Positions 6,955 through 19,761 of a DNA stretch of 64,000 nucleotides are shown here, one piece after another. Made by a program: the position numbers and the translations under genes. The number at the start of each line of letters is the position of its first letter. The first letter of the stretch is position 1. Under the pieces are notes generated by a model. It was not told the origin of the DNA and made no database searches. It was given only the letters and a program-made list of their open reading frames with translations. Source of the DNA: Comamonadaceae bacterium (GTDB lineage: Bacteria; Pseudomonadota; Gammaproteobacteria; Burkholderiales; Burkholderiaceae_C); NCBI GenBank assembly GCA_009996515.1, contig JAACZV010000009.1, forward strand, positions 1 to 64,000, written 5' to 3'.

Positions 6955-9342
6955 TCAGGGCGTCACGAGCACGCGGCCGAACAGCGCGGGCACGGTGAGT
7001 TCGAGTTCGCCGTCGCTGACGCGGACCGACTCGCCGCTCAGGCCGTCGCGCAGGCGGCCGGCGGCGAACGGCAGGCGGATCTTGACGGCGCGTGGTTCCA
7101 GGCTGTTGTTGGTTGCAGTGATCGCCCAGGTCTTGCCGTCCTGGCGGGCGAGCAGCACGACATGCTCGTCCAGGTACAGCGGTGCGCTCAGCGAGCCATG
7201 GCGCAGCACCGGCAGCGCCTGGCGCAGCGCCGTCAGCCGCTTGAAGTCGGCCAGCAGCGCCTCGTCGGGCTCACCCCCCTCGTCGGCCCAGGGGTAGGGG
7301 GCGCGGTTGTAGGGGTCTTCGCCGCCACCCAGCCCCACCTCGTCGCCGTAGTAGATGGTGGGCGAGCCGGGGTAGGTCATCTGGAAGAACACCGCCAGGC
7401 GCAGGCGCTGCTTGGCGAGCCCCAAGGCCTGGGCGTCGCCGTCGTCGCGGTAGCCGAAGTGGTACAGGGCGCGCGGCTGGTCGTGCGTGGACAGCAGGTT
7501 CATCAGCGCGAACAGCGCCTGCGGCGGGTAGGCCTCCCGCAGCAGCTCGAGGTTGGCGTAGGCCCTGGAAGCGGGCTGGCCGGCGGCGTAGTCCAGCACC
7601 GCGTTGCGGAAGATGTAGTTCATCGTGCTGTCGAACATGTCGCCCAGCAGGAACTTGCTCGCGTCGAACCAGGTCTCGGCCACCGTCAGCGCATCGGGCT
7701 TCCTGGCCTTCACGGCCTGGCGCCATTCGCGCCAGAAGTCGTCGGGCACCCAGGGCGCGACGTCCATGCGCCAGCCGGCCGCGCCGCGGTCCAGCCAGTA
7801 GTTCGTCACCGAGTCGGGCGCGCGGTAGGCATAGGCGCGGAAGGACGGGTTGTCCTTGTCGATCTCGGGCAGGTCGGCCACGCCGACCCAGCCCTGGTAC
7901 TGCTTGTCCGGATCGGTCTCGCCGGCCTTGAACCTGAACCAGCCGTAGTAGGGCGAGGCGGGGTTGGGCTTGCCGCCATCGAAGGCGCCCCCCGGCGGGA
8001 AGTTCAGGTAGCGGTTGAAGTAGGGCGAGTCCGCGCCGACATGGTTCAGCGAGGTGTCGGGGATGACGCGCAGGCCCCGCTTGGCGGCCTCGGCGCACAG
8101 GCGCACGAAGTCCTCGTTGCTGCCGAAAGCCGGGTCGATCTGCTTGTAGTCGGCCGCGTCGTACTTGTGGTTGCTGGGCGCGCGGAACACCGGCGTCAGG
8201 TAGATTGCGTTGGCGCCGACGCTCTTGATGTAGTCGAGCTTCTCGATGAGGCCGGCCAGGTCGCCGCCGAAGAAGTCGTTGTTGTGCACGGGGTCGGAGC
8301 CGTCGCCCTTCTCCCCGGGGCCGGCCGGCTTGAACGGCTTCTCCATCCAGCTCGCGTGGCGCTCCACGTCGCCCTGCTGGTAGCGGTCCTGCGGCCGGCC
8401 GCCGCCGGGGCGCGGGTCGTTGGTCTTGTCGCCGTTGCGGAAGCGCTCGGGGAAGACGTAGTAGTAGACGACATCCCGGGCCCAGCTCGGCACCTGGAAA
8501 TCGGGTGCGTGGACGGTCTGGCGGTAGCGGCGCACGCGGGCCAGGTTGTCGGGCAGGCGCTCGACGCTGGACGGGCCCATGCTGCCCTTCTCGCGGGTCC
8601 AGTAGACGCCGTCCTTGTTGTTCTGCAGCGCGTAGCGGCCGCTGGCCGTCTCCAACTCGAACCAGTAGCCGAACACGCCCACCTCGTCGAAGCGGTAGCG
8701 GGCCGAGAAGCCCCGGCCGGCCTGCTTCATCGGGATGCGGGCGACGGGCTCGTAGGCGATCTGCTCCTGGTTGCCCGTCAGGTGGCGGCGCTCGACGACC
8801 AGCGTCACGCGCCGCAGGCCGGGCGCACCGCTGGCGACGCGGAAGCTGAACTCGCTCCCCTTGGGCTGGGCGCCGAAGGGCGTCTTGAAGGCGCTGCTGC
8901 GCGAGTTGAAGCGCGCCGTCAGCACGGCGGGGTCGGTGATGGCCTGCGGCGGCGTGGGCGTGAAGCTGCGCGGCCCGATCTGCAGTTGCGCCGCGCCGGC
9001 CGCATCCAAGCTCAGGCGCAGCGTGTGCTCGCCACTGAAGTCGCGCTTCAGATTGCCGTTGGCGCCGCGGCTGGGCAGGTTGCTGGCATCCGCACCGAAG
9101 CTGAGCTCGGGCGTCCAGGCCTCGTCGGCCAGCTTGAACTCCTGCGGCCCCCGCGCGGTGAGGTTCAGGTAGTAGGCGTCGCAGCGGTACTCGAAGGCGT
9201 ACTCGTCCTGGGCCACCCACTGGTTGAGCTGGCCCCTCAGGTAGATCGTGGCATGTCCCAGTGGGGCGGGTTTGCAGTCGGCGGCGTGGGTCACGGCGGT
9301 GAACGAAAGCAGCGCCGCAAGCAGCGCACAGATCTTCAGCAT
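6955..9342 (-). CDS. Exported GH13 alpha-glucan hydrolase (neopullulanase/maltodextrin glucosidase type)
   Basis: A 795-residue GH13 enzyme with a signal peptide (MLKICALLAALLSFTAVTHA, cleavage before ADC). An N-terminal beta-rich region of about 270 residues precedes the catalytic barrel. Barrel motifs are DTSLNH, the nucleophile region GWRMDVAPW (D at about 525), the acid/base region VAETWFD (E at about 555) and STHDQPR (HD at about 618); a small beta domain closes the protein. It should cleave starch oligosaccharides or cyclodextrins in the periplasm. It is the last gene of the malK-malE-malF-malG operon, 3 bp after malG, linking hydrolysis to uptake of the products. The exact specificity cannot be read from the sequence. 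Confidence 0.88.
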   Translation of the reverse strand: MLKICALLAALLSFTAVTHAADCKPAPLGHATIYLRGQLNQWVAQDEYAFEYRCDAYYLNLTARGPQEFKLADEAWTPELSFGADASNLPSRGANGNLKRDFSGEHTLRLSLDAAGAAQLQIGPRSFTPTPPQAITDPAVLTARFNSRSSAFKTPFGAQPKGSEFSFRVASGAPGLRRVTLVVERRHLTGNQEQIAYEPVARIPMKQAGRGFSARYRFDEVGVFGYWFELETASGRYALQNNKDGVYWTREKGSMGPSSVERLPDNLARVRRYRQTVHAPDFQVPSWARDVVYYYVFPERFRNGDKTNDPRPGGGRPQDRYQQGDVERHASWMEKPFKPAGPGEKGDGSDPVHNNDFFGGDLAGLIEKLDYIKSVGANAIYLTPVFRAPSNHKYDAADYKQIDPAFGSNEDFVRLCAEAAKRGLRVIPDTSLNHVGADSPYFNRYLNFPPGGAFDGGKPNPASPYYGWFRFKAGETDPDKQYQGWVGVADLPEIDKDNPSFRAYAYRAPDSVTNYWLDRGAAGWRMDVAPWVPDDFWREWRQAVKARKPDALTVAETWFDASKFLLGDMFDSTMNYIFRNAVLDYAAGQPASRAYANLELLREAYPPQALFALMNLLSTHDQPRALYHFGYRDDGDAQALGLAKQRLRLAVFFQMTYPGSPTIYYGDEVGLGGGEDPYNRAPYPWADEGGEPDEALLADFKRLTALRQALPVLRHGSLSAPLYLDEHVVLLARQDGKTWAITATNNSLEPRAVKIRLPFAAGRLRDGLSGESVRVSDGELELTVPALFGRVLVTP

Positions 9343-9345
9343 GGA

Positions 9346-10236
9346 TCAGCCCTTGACACCGCCCGCCGTCAGGCCGGAGACGATCCAGCGCTGGGCGAGC
9401 AGGAAGACCGCCGTGATCGGCAGGCCGGACAGCACGGCCGCGGCGGCGAAGTCGCCCCACAGGAAGCGCTGGTCGTGCAGGAAATACTTGGAACCGACGG
9501 CCAGCGTGAGGTTGCCCTCCTCGCGCAGCAGGATGGACGCCACCGGGTACTCGATGATGGTGCCGATGAAGGCCAGCACGAACACCACCATCAGGATGGG
9601 CACGGCCATGGGCAGCAGCACTCGGGAGAAGGCCTGCCAGTGCGTCGCGCCGTCGACCTTGGCGTTCTCCTCGATCTCCACGGGGATGGTCTCGAAGTAG
9701 CCCTTGATGGTCCACACATGCGTGGCAATGCCGCCCAGGTAGGCCAGCACCAGGCCGGCATGGGTCTCGATGCCCAGGGCCGGCACGTAGCTGCCTATGG
9801 TCTCGAAGATCGCGAAGATCGCGACCAGCGCCAGCACCGGCGGGAACATCTGCAGCAGCAGCATGCCGTTGAGCACCGGCTTGCTGAAGCGGAACTTCAG
9901 CCGCGCGAAGGCGTAGGCCGCGGTGGTGGAAATGGCGACGATGAGCAGGGCCGACACGGTGGCGACCTTGATGGAGTTCCACAGCCAGGTCAGCACGGGG
10001 AAGGGTGGCTGCACCAGGCTGCCGTCGGCGGCCTGGTACGGGATGCCGAGAGCGAGCTTCCAGTGCTCCAGGCTGATCTCGTCCGGGATCAGGCTGCCGG
10101 TGGCGAAGTTGCCGGGCCGCAGCGAGATGGACACCACCGCCAGCAGCGGGAACAGCGTGATCGCGATGAAGATCCACAGCACCGCATGCGCGGCGAAGGT
10201 GCGCCAGCGGGCTTGTTTGCCGAGGACGATGGCCAT
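9346..10236 (-). CDS. malG: Maltose/maltodextrin ABC transporter permease MalG
   Basis: A 296-residue inner-membrane permease with six predicted membrane segments, and an EAA-type cytoplasmic loop around [24 protein letters not shown] that contacts MalK. The N-terminus [20 protein letters not shown] and the C-terminus ending GLTAGGVKG are typical MalG features; the MalG C-terminal tail inserts into MalK. The ATG at 10236 was preferred over longer frames because GGAG lies 7 nt upstream in the mRNA and because upstream codons fall in a repeat. It follows malF after a 301-bp gap filled by REP-like repeats, and precedes the GH13 gene by 3 bp. Confidence 0.93.
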   Translation of the reverse strand: MAIVLGKQARWRTFAAHAVLWIFIAITLFPLLAVVSISLRPGNFATGSLIPDEISLEHWKLALGIPYQAADGSLVQPPFPVLTWLWNSIKVATVSALLIVAISTTAAYAFARLKFRFSKPVLNGMLLLQMFPPVLALVAIFAIFETIGSYVPALGIETHAGLVLAYLGGIATHVWTIKGYFETIPVEIEENAKVDGATHWQAFSRVLLPMAVPILMVVFVLAFIGTIIEYPVASILLREEGNLTLAVGSKYFLHDQRFLWGDFAAAAVLSGLPITAVFLLAQRWIVSGLTAGGVKG

Positions 10237-10537
10237 TGGGTCAGAACTCCAAATCCGGATGCATTGGGCGGGAAGGATCAGGCCGGGCGGGCGGTCTGCT
10301 CCGTGTCCCTTCTTGGCCGGCCCTGAAAGGCCGGCCAATTCATTCCTTTACCTGCGCAGCCCCCCCGCCCGGCCTGATCCGGCGACAGCGGTTGGGTTCG
10401 CTGCAAAAAACAGCTCGTGCCGGTTGGCGAGTGCGGGTGCCGAGGGACGAAGGTAAAGGGGGAGCCCGCGCAGCGGGCGGAGGACACGAAGTCCTTCGGC
10501 CCCCGTGCTCGCCAACCCATCCGAATCGCTCGGGCCA
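10237..10537. repeat. malF-malG spacer built of two REP-like hairpins in opposite orientation
   Basis: A 301-bp gap inside the mal operon. An outer 17-bp perfect inverted repeat (10275-10291 with 10364-10380) encloses the hairpin GGCCGGCC (10315-10322) / GGCCGGCC (10329-10336). A second element at 10448-10492 reads CGAAGGTAAAGG, hairpin CCCGCGCAGCGGG, then GGACACGAAGT. Around that second element, GTTGGCGAG (10423-10431) pairs with CTCGCCAAC (10508-10516). The first hairpin's flanks are the reverse complement of the second's (CCGTGTCCC, CCTTTACCT), so this is a pair of one repeat family. Related sequence occurs at 19540-19697. Confidence 0.7.
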
Positions 10538-12115
10538 TCATTGCTGCGCCTTCGCAGACAAGCGCAGGTTGATGAGCGACAGCGCCGCCACCAGGAAGAA
10601 GATCAGCGTCGAGATCGCCGCCGCCAGCCCGAAGTCCGAGCCCGAGTCGCGGAAGGCGATGCGGTAGGTGTAGCTGACCAGGATGTCCGTCTGGCCCGCC
10701 GGCAGCTTGGTGGACAGGAAGTCCGGCCGGCCGTCGGTCAGCAGCGCGATCAGCACGAAGTTGTTGAAGTTGAATGCGAACGCGCTGACCAGCAGCGGCG
10801 CCAGCGGCTTGATGATCAGCGGCGCGGTGATCCTGAAGAAGTTCGTCGCGGGCGAAGCGCCGGCCAGTGCGGAGGCCTCGTACAAGTCCTGCGGGATGGC
10901 CTTCAGCAGCCCCGAGCACAGGATCATGATGTAGGGATAACCCAGCCAGACGTTGACGATGACCAACATGGTCTTGGCCAGCAGCGGGTCGGCGAACCAG
11001 GCGGGCTTGACGCCGAACAGCGCGTCCAGGATGGCGTTGATCTCGCCGAAGTTCTGGTTGAACAGGCCCTTGAAGACGAGGATGGAGATGAAGCCCGGCA
11101 CCGCGTACGGCAGGAACAGCAGCGTGCGGTAGGTGGTGCGGAACTTCAGGCCCTCCCAGTTCAGCATCACCGCGAACAGCATGCCGATGGCGGTCGCGAA
11201 CAGCACCGTCAGCGCCGAGAACACCACCGTCCAGACGAAGATCGACAGGAAGGGGCCGCGGAACTCGGCATCGAGCAGCATGCGCGCGTAGTTGGCCATG
11301 CCGATGAAGGCCTTGAAGCCGGGCTGCAGGCGCTCGCCCGCCGCGCTCTCGAAGAAGCCGGTGTCGCGGTTGGGGCTGAACCGGGTGCCGTCGGCCGCGC
11401 GCGTCAGGCTGCCGTCGCCGTTGGCCGTCCACAGCGGCCGGACGGGGCCGAACTCGCGCAGGCCCAGGTAGTGCAGCTCGGCGCCGTCCGCCGGCACCAG
11501 CACCAGCCGGCGCAGCGCGTCGCGGTGCCGGATCAGCTCCGGCAGCGGCAGCGCGGGGCCCAGCGTCGTGCCGGCGGCCGGCGCGGCGAGCTCCACGCGC
11601 AGCGCCTTGCCGCCGCGCAGCGCCAGCGGCGGCGACACCCAGCGCGGCGCGGTGTCGCCATCGGCCTGCAGCGCGAGGCGGACCTCGGCGTCATCCGCAT
11701 GCAGGCTGTAGCCCAGCACCTGCGCCTCCACGGCGTCGTGCTGCTCCAGCAGGTACTCGCGCACGCGGCCCTCGCTGAGCAGGTGGGCGCTGGAGTAATT
11801 CGTGAAGCCGATCTGCGCCGTGTAGAGCAGCGGGAAGGCGATGAACACCGCCATGCCGGCCACGCCCGGGAACAGGTAGCGCCAGGCGAAGCCGCCGCGG
11901 CTGAGATAGACGTAGAAGCCGGCCGTGAACAGCAGCAGCACGCCGGCGGCCCAGGCGGCCTGGCCGGTCGTGTAGATCGCGAACACCAGGTAGAGCGCGC
12001 CCAGCGCCAGCGCGGCGACGGCGGGCCAGTACAGCAGCCGGCCGAGGCGCTCGGCGAACGACGGCGGCAGCACGGTGTAGCGGCCCCGGCCGAGGGAGGA
12101 GGGCAGCGCGTTCAT
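10538..12115 (-). CDS. malF: Maltose/maltodextrin ABC transporter permease MalF
   Basis: A 525-residue permease, close to the 514 of E. coli MalF. Three N-terminal membrane segments (about 25-115) are followed by a long periplasmic loop of about 150 residues (from NYSSAHLLSEGR to GMANYARMLLD), equivalent to the MalF P2 loop that touches MalE. Five more membrane segments follow, including the EAA-like loop QDLYEASALAGASPATNFFRI. The start overlaps the malE stop by ATGA (12112-12115), so the two are translationally coupled. It forms the pore with MalG. REP-like repeats separate it from malG and may lower malG expression or stabilise upstream mRNA. Confidence 0.94.
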   Translation of the reverse strand: MNALPSSLGRGRYTVLPPSFAERLGRLLYWPAVAALALGALYLVFAIYTTGQAAWAAGVLLLFTAGFYVYLSRGGFAWRYLFPGVAGMAVFIAFPLLYTAQIGFTNYSSAHLLSEGRVREYLLEQHDAVEAQVLGYSLHADDAEVRLALQADGDTAPRWVSPPLALRGGKALRVELAAPAAGTTLGPALPLPELIRHRDALRRLVLVPADGAELHYLGLREFGPVRPLWTANGDGSLTRAADGTRFSPNRDTGFFESAAGERLQPGFKAFIGMANYARMLLDAEFRGPFLSIFVWTVVFSALTVLFATAIGMLFAVMLNWEGLKFRTTYRTLLFLPYAVPGFISILVFKGLFNQNFGEINAILDALFGVKPAWFADPLLAKTMLVIVNVWLGYPYIMILCSGLLKAIPQDLYEASALAGASPATNFFRITAPLIIKPLAPLLVSAFAFNFNNFVLIALLTDGRPDFLSTKLPAGQTDILVSYTYRIAFRDSGSDFGLAAAISTLIFFLVAALSLINLRLSAKAQQ

Positions 12116-13349
12116 TTGTTCAGCAGCATCCGGGCGGCGGCGCCGTCCAGCGCGTCCTTCGGCGATTGCAGGCCGTTGGTGATGGCTTCCAGCGCCGCGT
12201 CCATCGCGGTCCAGAAGCGGCCCACCTCGGGGATGTTGGGAATGGGCGCGCCTGCGCGCGCATTGGCCATGCTGGCCTTGATGAGCGGGTTGACCGACAG
12301 CTCGGCATAGAAGGCCTTGTTGGCCGGCACGCCGATGGGCACGTCGGCGTCCAGCAGCTTCAGCGCCTCGGGCCGCATCAGGTGGTGTTCGATGAACTCC
12401 TTGGCGATGTCCTTGTGCTTGCTGGGCGCGGCGATCATGCAGCCCAGCACGCCGACGAAGCTCTTGCTCGGCCGGCCCGGGATGACCGCCGGGATGGGCG
12501 CGACGCCGAAGTCGATCTTGGCGCGGCGCGCGTTGTCCCAGGCCCAGGGGCCGGAGATCATCATCGCCACCTCGCCGCGCGCGAAGCCCGTCTCCATCTC
12601 GGCGTAGGTCGCGCCCTTGGGCATCTGGCCGTTGCGGATCAGCCCGTTCAGCACCTCGCCGGCGCGCAGCGCGCCGGCCGTGTTGACGCCGACCTGGCGC
12701 GGGTCGAAGTCGCCCTGCGCGTCACGGCCGAAGATCTCGCCGCCGGCACCCGCGAACATCGGCCAGCTGAAGAAGCTCTTGTTGTAGTGCCACAGGATGG
12801 CGTGCTTGCCCCGGACCTGCAATTGCCTGTCGAGCGCGACGACCTCGTCCCAGGTGGCGGGTGGCTGGGGCACCAGCGCCTTGTTGTAGATCAGGCCGGT
12901 GGTCTCGATCGCGATCGGGTAGCCCCACAGGCGGCCGCGGTAGGTGAGGGCCTGCCAGGCGGTCTCCTCGGACTCGGCGCGCAGCCGTGCCGACGGGCGC
13001 AGCGGCGTCAGCAGCCCGGCCTTGGCCCATTCGCCGACGCGGTCGTGCGGCCAGCAGAAGATGTCCGGCCCCTTGCCGGCACCGGCGGCCTGCTGGAACT
13101 TGTCGGTTGGGTCGACCGGATGCTCCACGACCACCTTGACGCCCGAGACCTTCTCGAACGCGTTGCCCACCTTCTGCAGCCCGTTGTAGGCTTTGTCGCC
13201 GTTGATCCAGACGAGCAGGCGGGGGGTGTCTGCCGTGGCCACCGAAAGCCAACCACAGAGGCACAGAGCCACGGAGAAATTCCAGAGCAGCTTCAAGGCA
13301 GTTTTCTCTGTGCCTCTGTGCCTCTGTGGTTGCATTTCGAAGGTCGGCC

Positions 13350-13353
<4 letters not shown>
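12112..13353 (-). CDS. malE: Maltose/maltodextrin-binding protein MalE with repeat-derived signal peptide
   Basis: A 413-residue periplasmic solute-binding protein of the maltose family. The mature part, starting DTPRLLVWINGDKAYNGL, has typical MalE segments (PDIFCWPHDRVGEWAKAGLL, YPIAIETTGLIYNKAL, GPWAWDN). The ATG at 13353 overlaps the malK stop as ATGA; an in-frame ATG at 13335 is the alternative. The signal peptide is unusual: residues 8-35, including the basic region and most of the hydrophobic core (FSVALCLCGWL), are encoded by a hairpin repeat of the ACCACAGAGGCACAGAG type. The predicted cleavage is after VATA, just outside the repeat. It delivers maltodextrins to MalFGK. Confidence 0.92.
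13250..13332. repeat. Hairpin repeat (ACCACAGAGGCACAGAG type) inside the malE signal-peptide codons
   Basis: The arm at 13250-13279 and the arm at 13303-13332 are inverted copies matching at 28 of 30 positions, with a 23-nt centre. Dispersed repeats of this sequence type (CTCTGTGCCTCTGTG) are, to my knowledge, found in many unrelated bacterial genomes, usually between genes. Here the whole element is in frame inside malE and encodes residues 8-35 of the precursor. Confidence 0.85.
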
Positions 13354-14471
<1,118 letters not shown>

Positions 14472-14553
14472 TTCCTAACCTTTCTGCCGCCGCCCCCGGG
14501 AGGGGTGGCATGTCTCATCTGGCAGGCCGAAATCTTTCGCCTCGGCCCATGTT

Positions 14554-14568
14554 TGTAGACAATATACA
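14554..14568. promoter_or_regulatory. Possible weak HexR-type site upstream of malK
   Basis: TGTAGACAATATACA keeps the outer TGTA/TACA and 15-bp length but matches the half-sites TGTAGT/ACTACA at only 9 of 12 positions. It is centred 90 bp before malK, mirroring the strong site 91 bp before divergent glgP. The call rests mainly on position. Confidence 0.35.
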
Positions 14569-14663
14569 TTTCACACTAGCGCAGAACAACAGGGTTTGCA
14601 GGCTGAAATCCGGGTTGAGTCATTGAAAAACAATGACTTATGCATTGATCCGGGTTTTCCTTA

Positions 14664-14678
14664 TGTAGTGAAACTACA
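14664..14678. promoter_or_regulatory. HexR-type operator upstream of the glgP operon
   Basis: TGTAGTGAAACTACA is the perfect consensus palindrome TGTAGT-N3-ACTACA. It is centred 91 bp before the proposed glgP ATG, in the 290-bp region shared with divergent malK. Confidence 0.7.
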
Positions 14679-14761
14679 AGAACTGGCGGAGCTGTTCGAT
14701 ACTTGCTCCTGCGCGGCCAGGCCGGCCGCATTCTTGCCCCTGCTGCCAGGGGCCGGCACTG

Positions 14762-17292
<2,531 letters not shown>

Positions 17293-17293
<1 letters not shown>

Positions 17294-19470
17294 TGATCGA
17301 CGACGCCGACCTCGATGCCTTGCTGGCAGGACGCCATGCCGACCCCTTTTCCAGGCTGGGCCTGCACGCGGACGACGCGGGGCGGCTGTGGGTGCGCGCG
17401 CTGCTGCCGGGAGCGTCGGAAGTGGTGCTGGTCGACGCGGCCAGCGGCAAGGCGCTGGTCGAGCTGGGGCAGCGCCGCCCGGGCTTCTTCGAGGCCCAGG
17501 TGCCGCGTCGCAAGCACCGCTTCGACTACCGGCTGGCCGTGCGCTGGCTGGGCGGAGGGCAGGGCGTCTATGCCGACCCCTACGCCTTCTACCCCCAGCT
17601 TGCCGACGAAGACCTCAAGGCCTTCGCCGAAGGCCGCAACATGAGGCCCTGGCTGAGCCTGGGCGCCCATCCGGTCCGGCATGGCGAGGTCAGCGGCGTG
17701 CGCTTCGCGACCTGGGCACCCAATGCGCGGCGGGTCAGCGTGGTCGGCAGCTTCAACAACTGGGACGGCCGGCGCCACCCCATGAGGCTGCGCCATGCGG
17801 CCGGCGTCTGGGAGATCTTCGTGCCGCATGCGGCCGAGGGCGATCTTTACAAGTTCGAGATCGTCGACGCCCATGGCGCGCTGCTGCCGCTCAAGGCCGA
17901 CCCCTATGCCCGCCGCGCCCAGTTGCGGCCGGAGACGGCCAGCATCGTCGCGCCGCTGCCCGAGCCGACGCCGCTGCCGCGCCAGCGCGAGCGTGCCAAC
18001 CAGCGCCATGCGCCCATCAGCGTCTACGAGGTGCATGCGGCGTCCTGGCGCCGCGGCCTGGGCAGCGACTTCCCGACCTGGGATGAGCTGGCCGAGCAGT
18101 TGCCCGCCTACGCGGCGGACATGGGCTTCACGCATCTGCAGCTGATGCCCATCACCGAGCACCCGTTCGACGGCTCCTGGGGCTACCAGACGCTGGGCCT
18201 GTATGCGCCCAGCGCCCGCTTCGGCCCGCCGGAGGGCTTCGCGCGCTTCGTCAAGGCCTGCCACGACCGCGGCCTGGGCCTGCTGCTGGACTGGGTGCCT
18301 GCGCATTTCCCGATGGACGGCCACGGACTGGCCGAGTTCGACGGCACCCACCTGTATGAGTACGCCGATCCCAGGGAAGGCCTGCATCACGACTGGAACA
18401 CGCTGATCTACAACTTCGGCCGCACCGAGGTGCGCGAGTTCCTGGTCGGCAGCGCCCTGTACTGGATAGAGCGCTGGGGTGTGGACGGCCTGCGCGTGGA
18501 CGCCGTCGCCAGCATGCTCTACCGCGACTACTCGCGTCCTGAGGGGCAATGGATTCCCAACATCCGCGGCGGCCGCGAGAACCTGGAGGCCATCTCCATG
18601 CTGCGCGAGATGAACGAGCATGTCGGCGAGATCGCCGGCGCCATCACCGTGGCCGAGGAAAGCACGGCCTTCCCCGGCGTGTCGGCGCCCACCTATGCCG
18701 GCGGCCTGGGCTTTCACTACAAGTGGAACATGGGCTGGATGAACGACACCTTGCGCTACATGGCCGAGGACCCGATCAACCGCCGCTGGCACCACGACAA
18801 GATGAGCTTCGGGCTGATCTACGCGTTCAGCGAGAACTTCATGCTGCCCATCTCGCACGACGAGGTGGTGCACGGCAAGGGCAGCATGCTGACCAAGATG
18901 CCCGGCGACGACTGGCAGAAGTTCGCCAACCTGCGCGCCTATTACGGCTTCATGTGGGGGCACCCGGGCAAGAAGCTGCTGTTCATGGGCCAGGAGTTCG
19001 CGCAGCGCAATGAGTGGAACCATGCCGAGAGCCTGCCCTGGGGGCTGCTGGAGGACGAGCGCCATGCCGGCGTGCAGCGTCTGGTGCGCGACCTCAACCG
19101 CCTCTACCGCGAGCAGTCGGCGCTGCACCGGCTGGACTGCGAGGCCGGCGGGTTCGAATGGATCAGCTCCCACGATGCCGAACATTCCATCTTCGCCTGG
19201 GTGCGCCGCGATGGCACGGGCCGCATGGTGCTGGTGGTCTGCAACATGACGCCGGTGCCACGCGAGGGCTATTCGCTTGGCGTGCCGGACGGCGTGACGG
19301 CGTGGAAGGAAGCGCTCAACACCGATTCGGCCTACTACGGCGGCAGCAACATGGGCAATGGCGTGGCCGTGTCCGGCCTGCCGGTGCAGGCCAAACCGGC
19401 GCATGGAAGGCGGCTGTCGATCACGATCAACCTGCCGCCGTTGGCGACGTTGTTCTTCGTACCGATCTGA
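17293..19470 (+). CDS. glgB: 1,4-alpha-glucan branching enzyme
   Basis: A 725-residue GH13 branching enzyme that makes alpha-1,6 branches in glycogen. An N-terminal CBM48-like module (RFATWAPNARRVSVVGSFNNW, about 137-160) precedes the barrel. Catalytic residues are the nucleophile Asp in GLRVDAVASML (about 402), the Glu in VAEEST (about 455) and the stabilising Asp in SHDE (about 522). It is coupled to glgP by an ATGA overlap. No glgC or glgA is present, so the block looks set for remodelling and breakdown rather than ADP-glucose-based synthesis. Confidence 0.95.
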
Positions 19471-19520
19471 TGAACGCGACCGATGCAGTGTCAGGGTTGG
19501 CGCGGGGAGCGCAAGGCGGC

Positions 19521-19697
19521 GGGGTGCCCCCAAAGCTCCGTGTCCCCCGGCCGCTATGCGGCCTCCTCCTTGACCTTCGCTTTGGGGGCACCCCACCACC
19601 TCGCTTGGTGGCGATAACCGATCGTCGCCCGCCGCGGGGTGTGGGGGGAGGCGGCCACGAAGGTCAAGGAGGAGGCCGCATAGCGGCCGGGGGACAC
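19521..19697. repeat. glgB-glgX spacer: nested inverted repeats with 40-bp perfect arms
   Basis: The arm at 19540-19579 (starting GTGTCCCCCGGCCGC) and the arm at 19658-19697 (ending GCGGCCGGGGGACAC) are perfect 40-bp inverted copies. A second perfect 16-bp pair, GGGGTGCCCCCAAAGC (19521-19536) and its complement at 19579-19594, is nested around the left arm. Each arm contains a small hairpin, GCCGCATAGCGGC, flanked by CGAAGGTCAAGG and GGGGACACGAAGT, matching the element at 10448-10492. The RNA would form a very stable structure between glgB and glgX. Confidence 0.8.
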
Positions 19698-19761
19698 GAA
19701 GTAGACGGCTCCGCCCGCAGCCCGCGGCTCATCCCAAACTTCGCGTTGACGTTCGATTGAC

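Noticed and set aside
14472-14761. MalT boxes before malK or glgP
   Set aside because: I looked for GGGGAT/GGAG-type direct repeats and found none; only the palindromic HexR-type sites are present.
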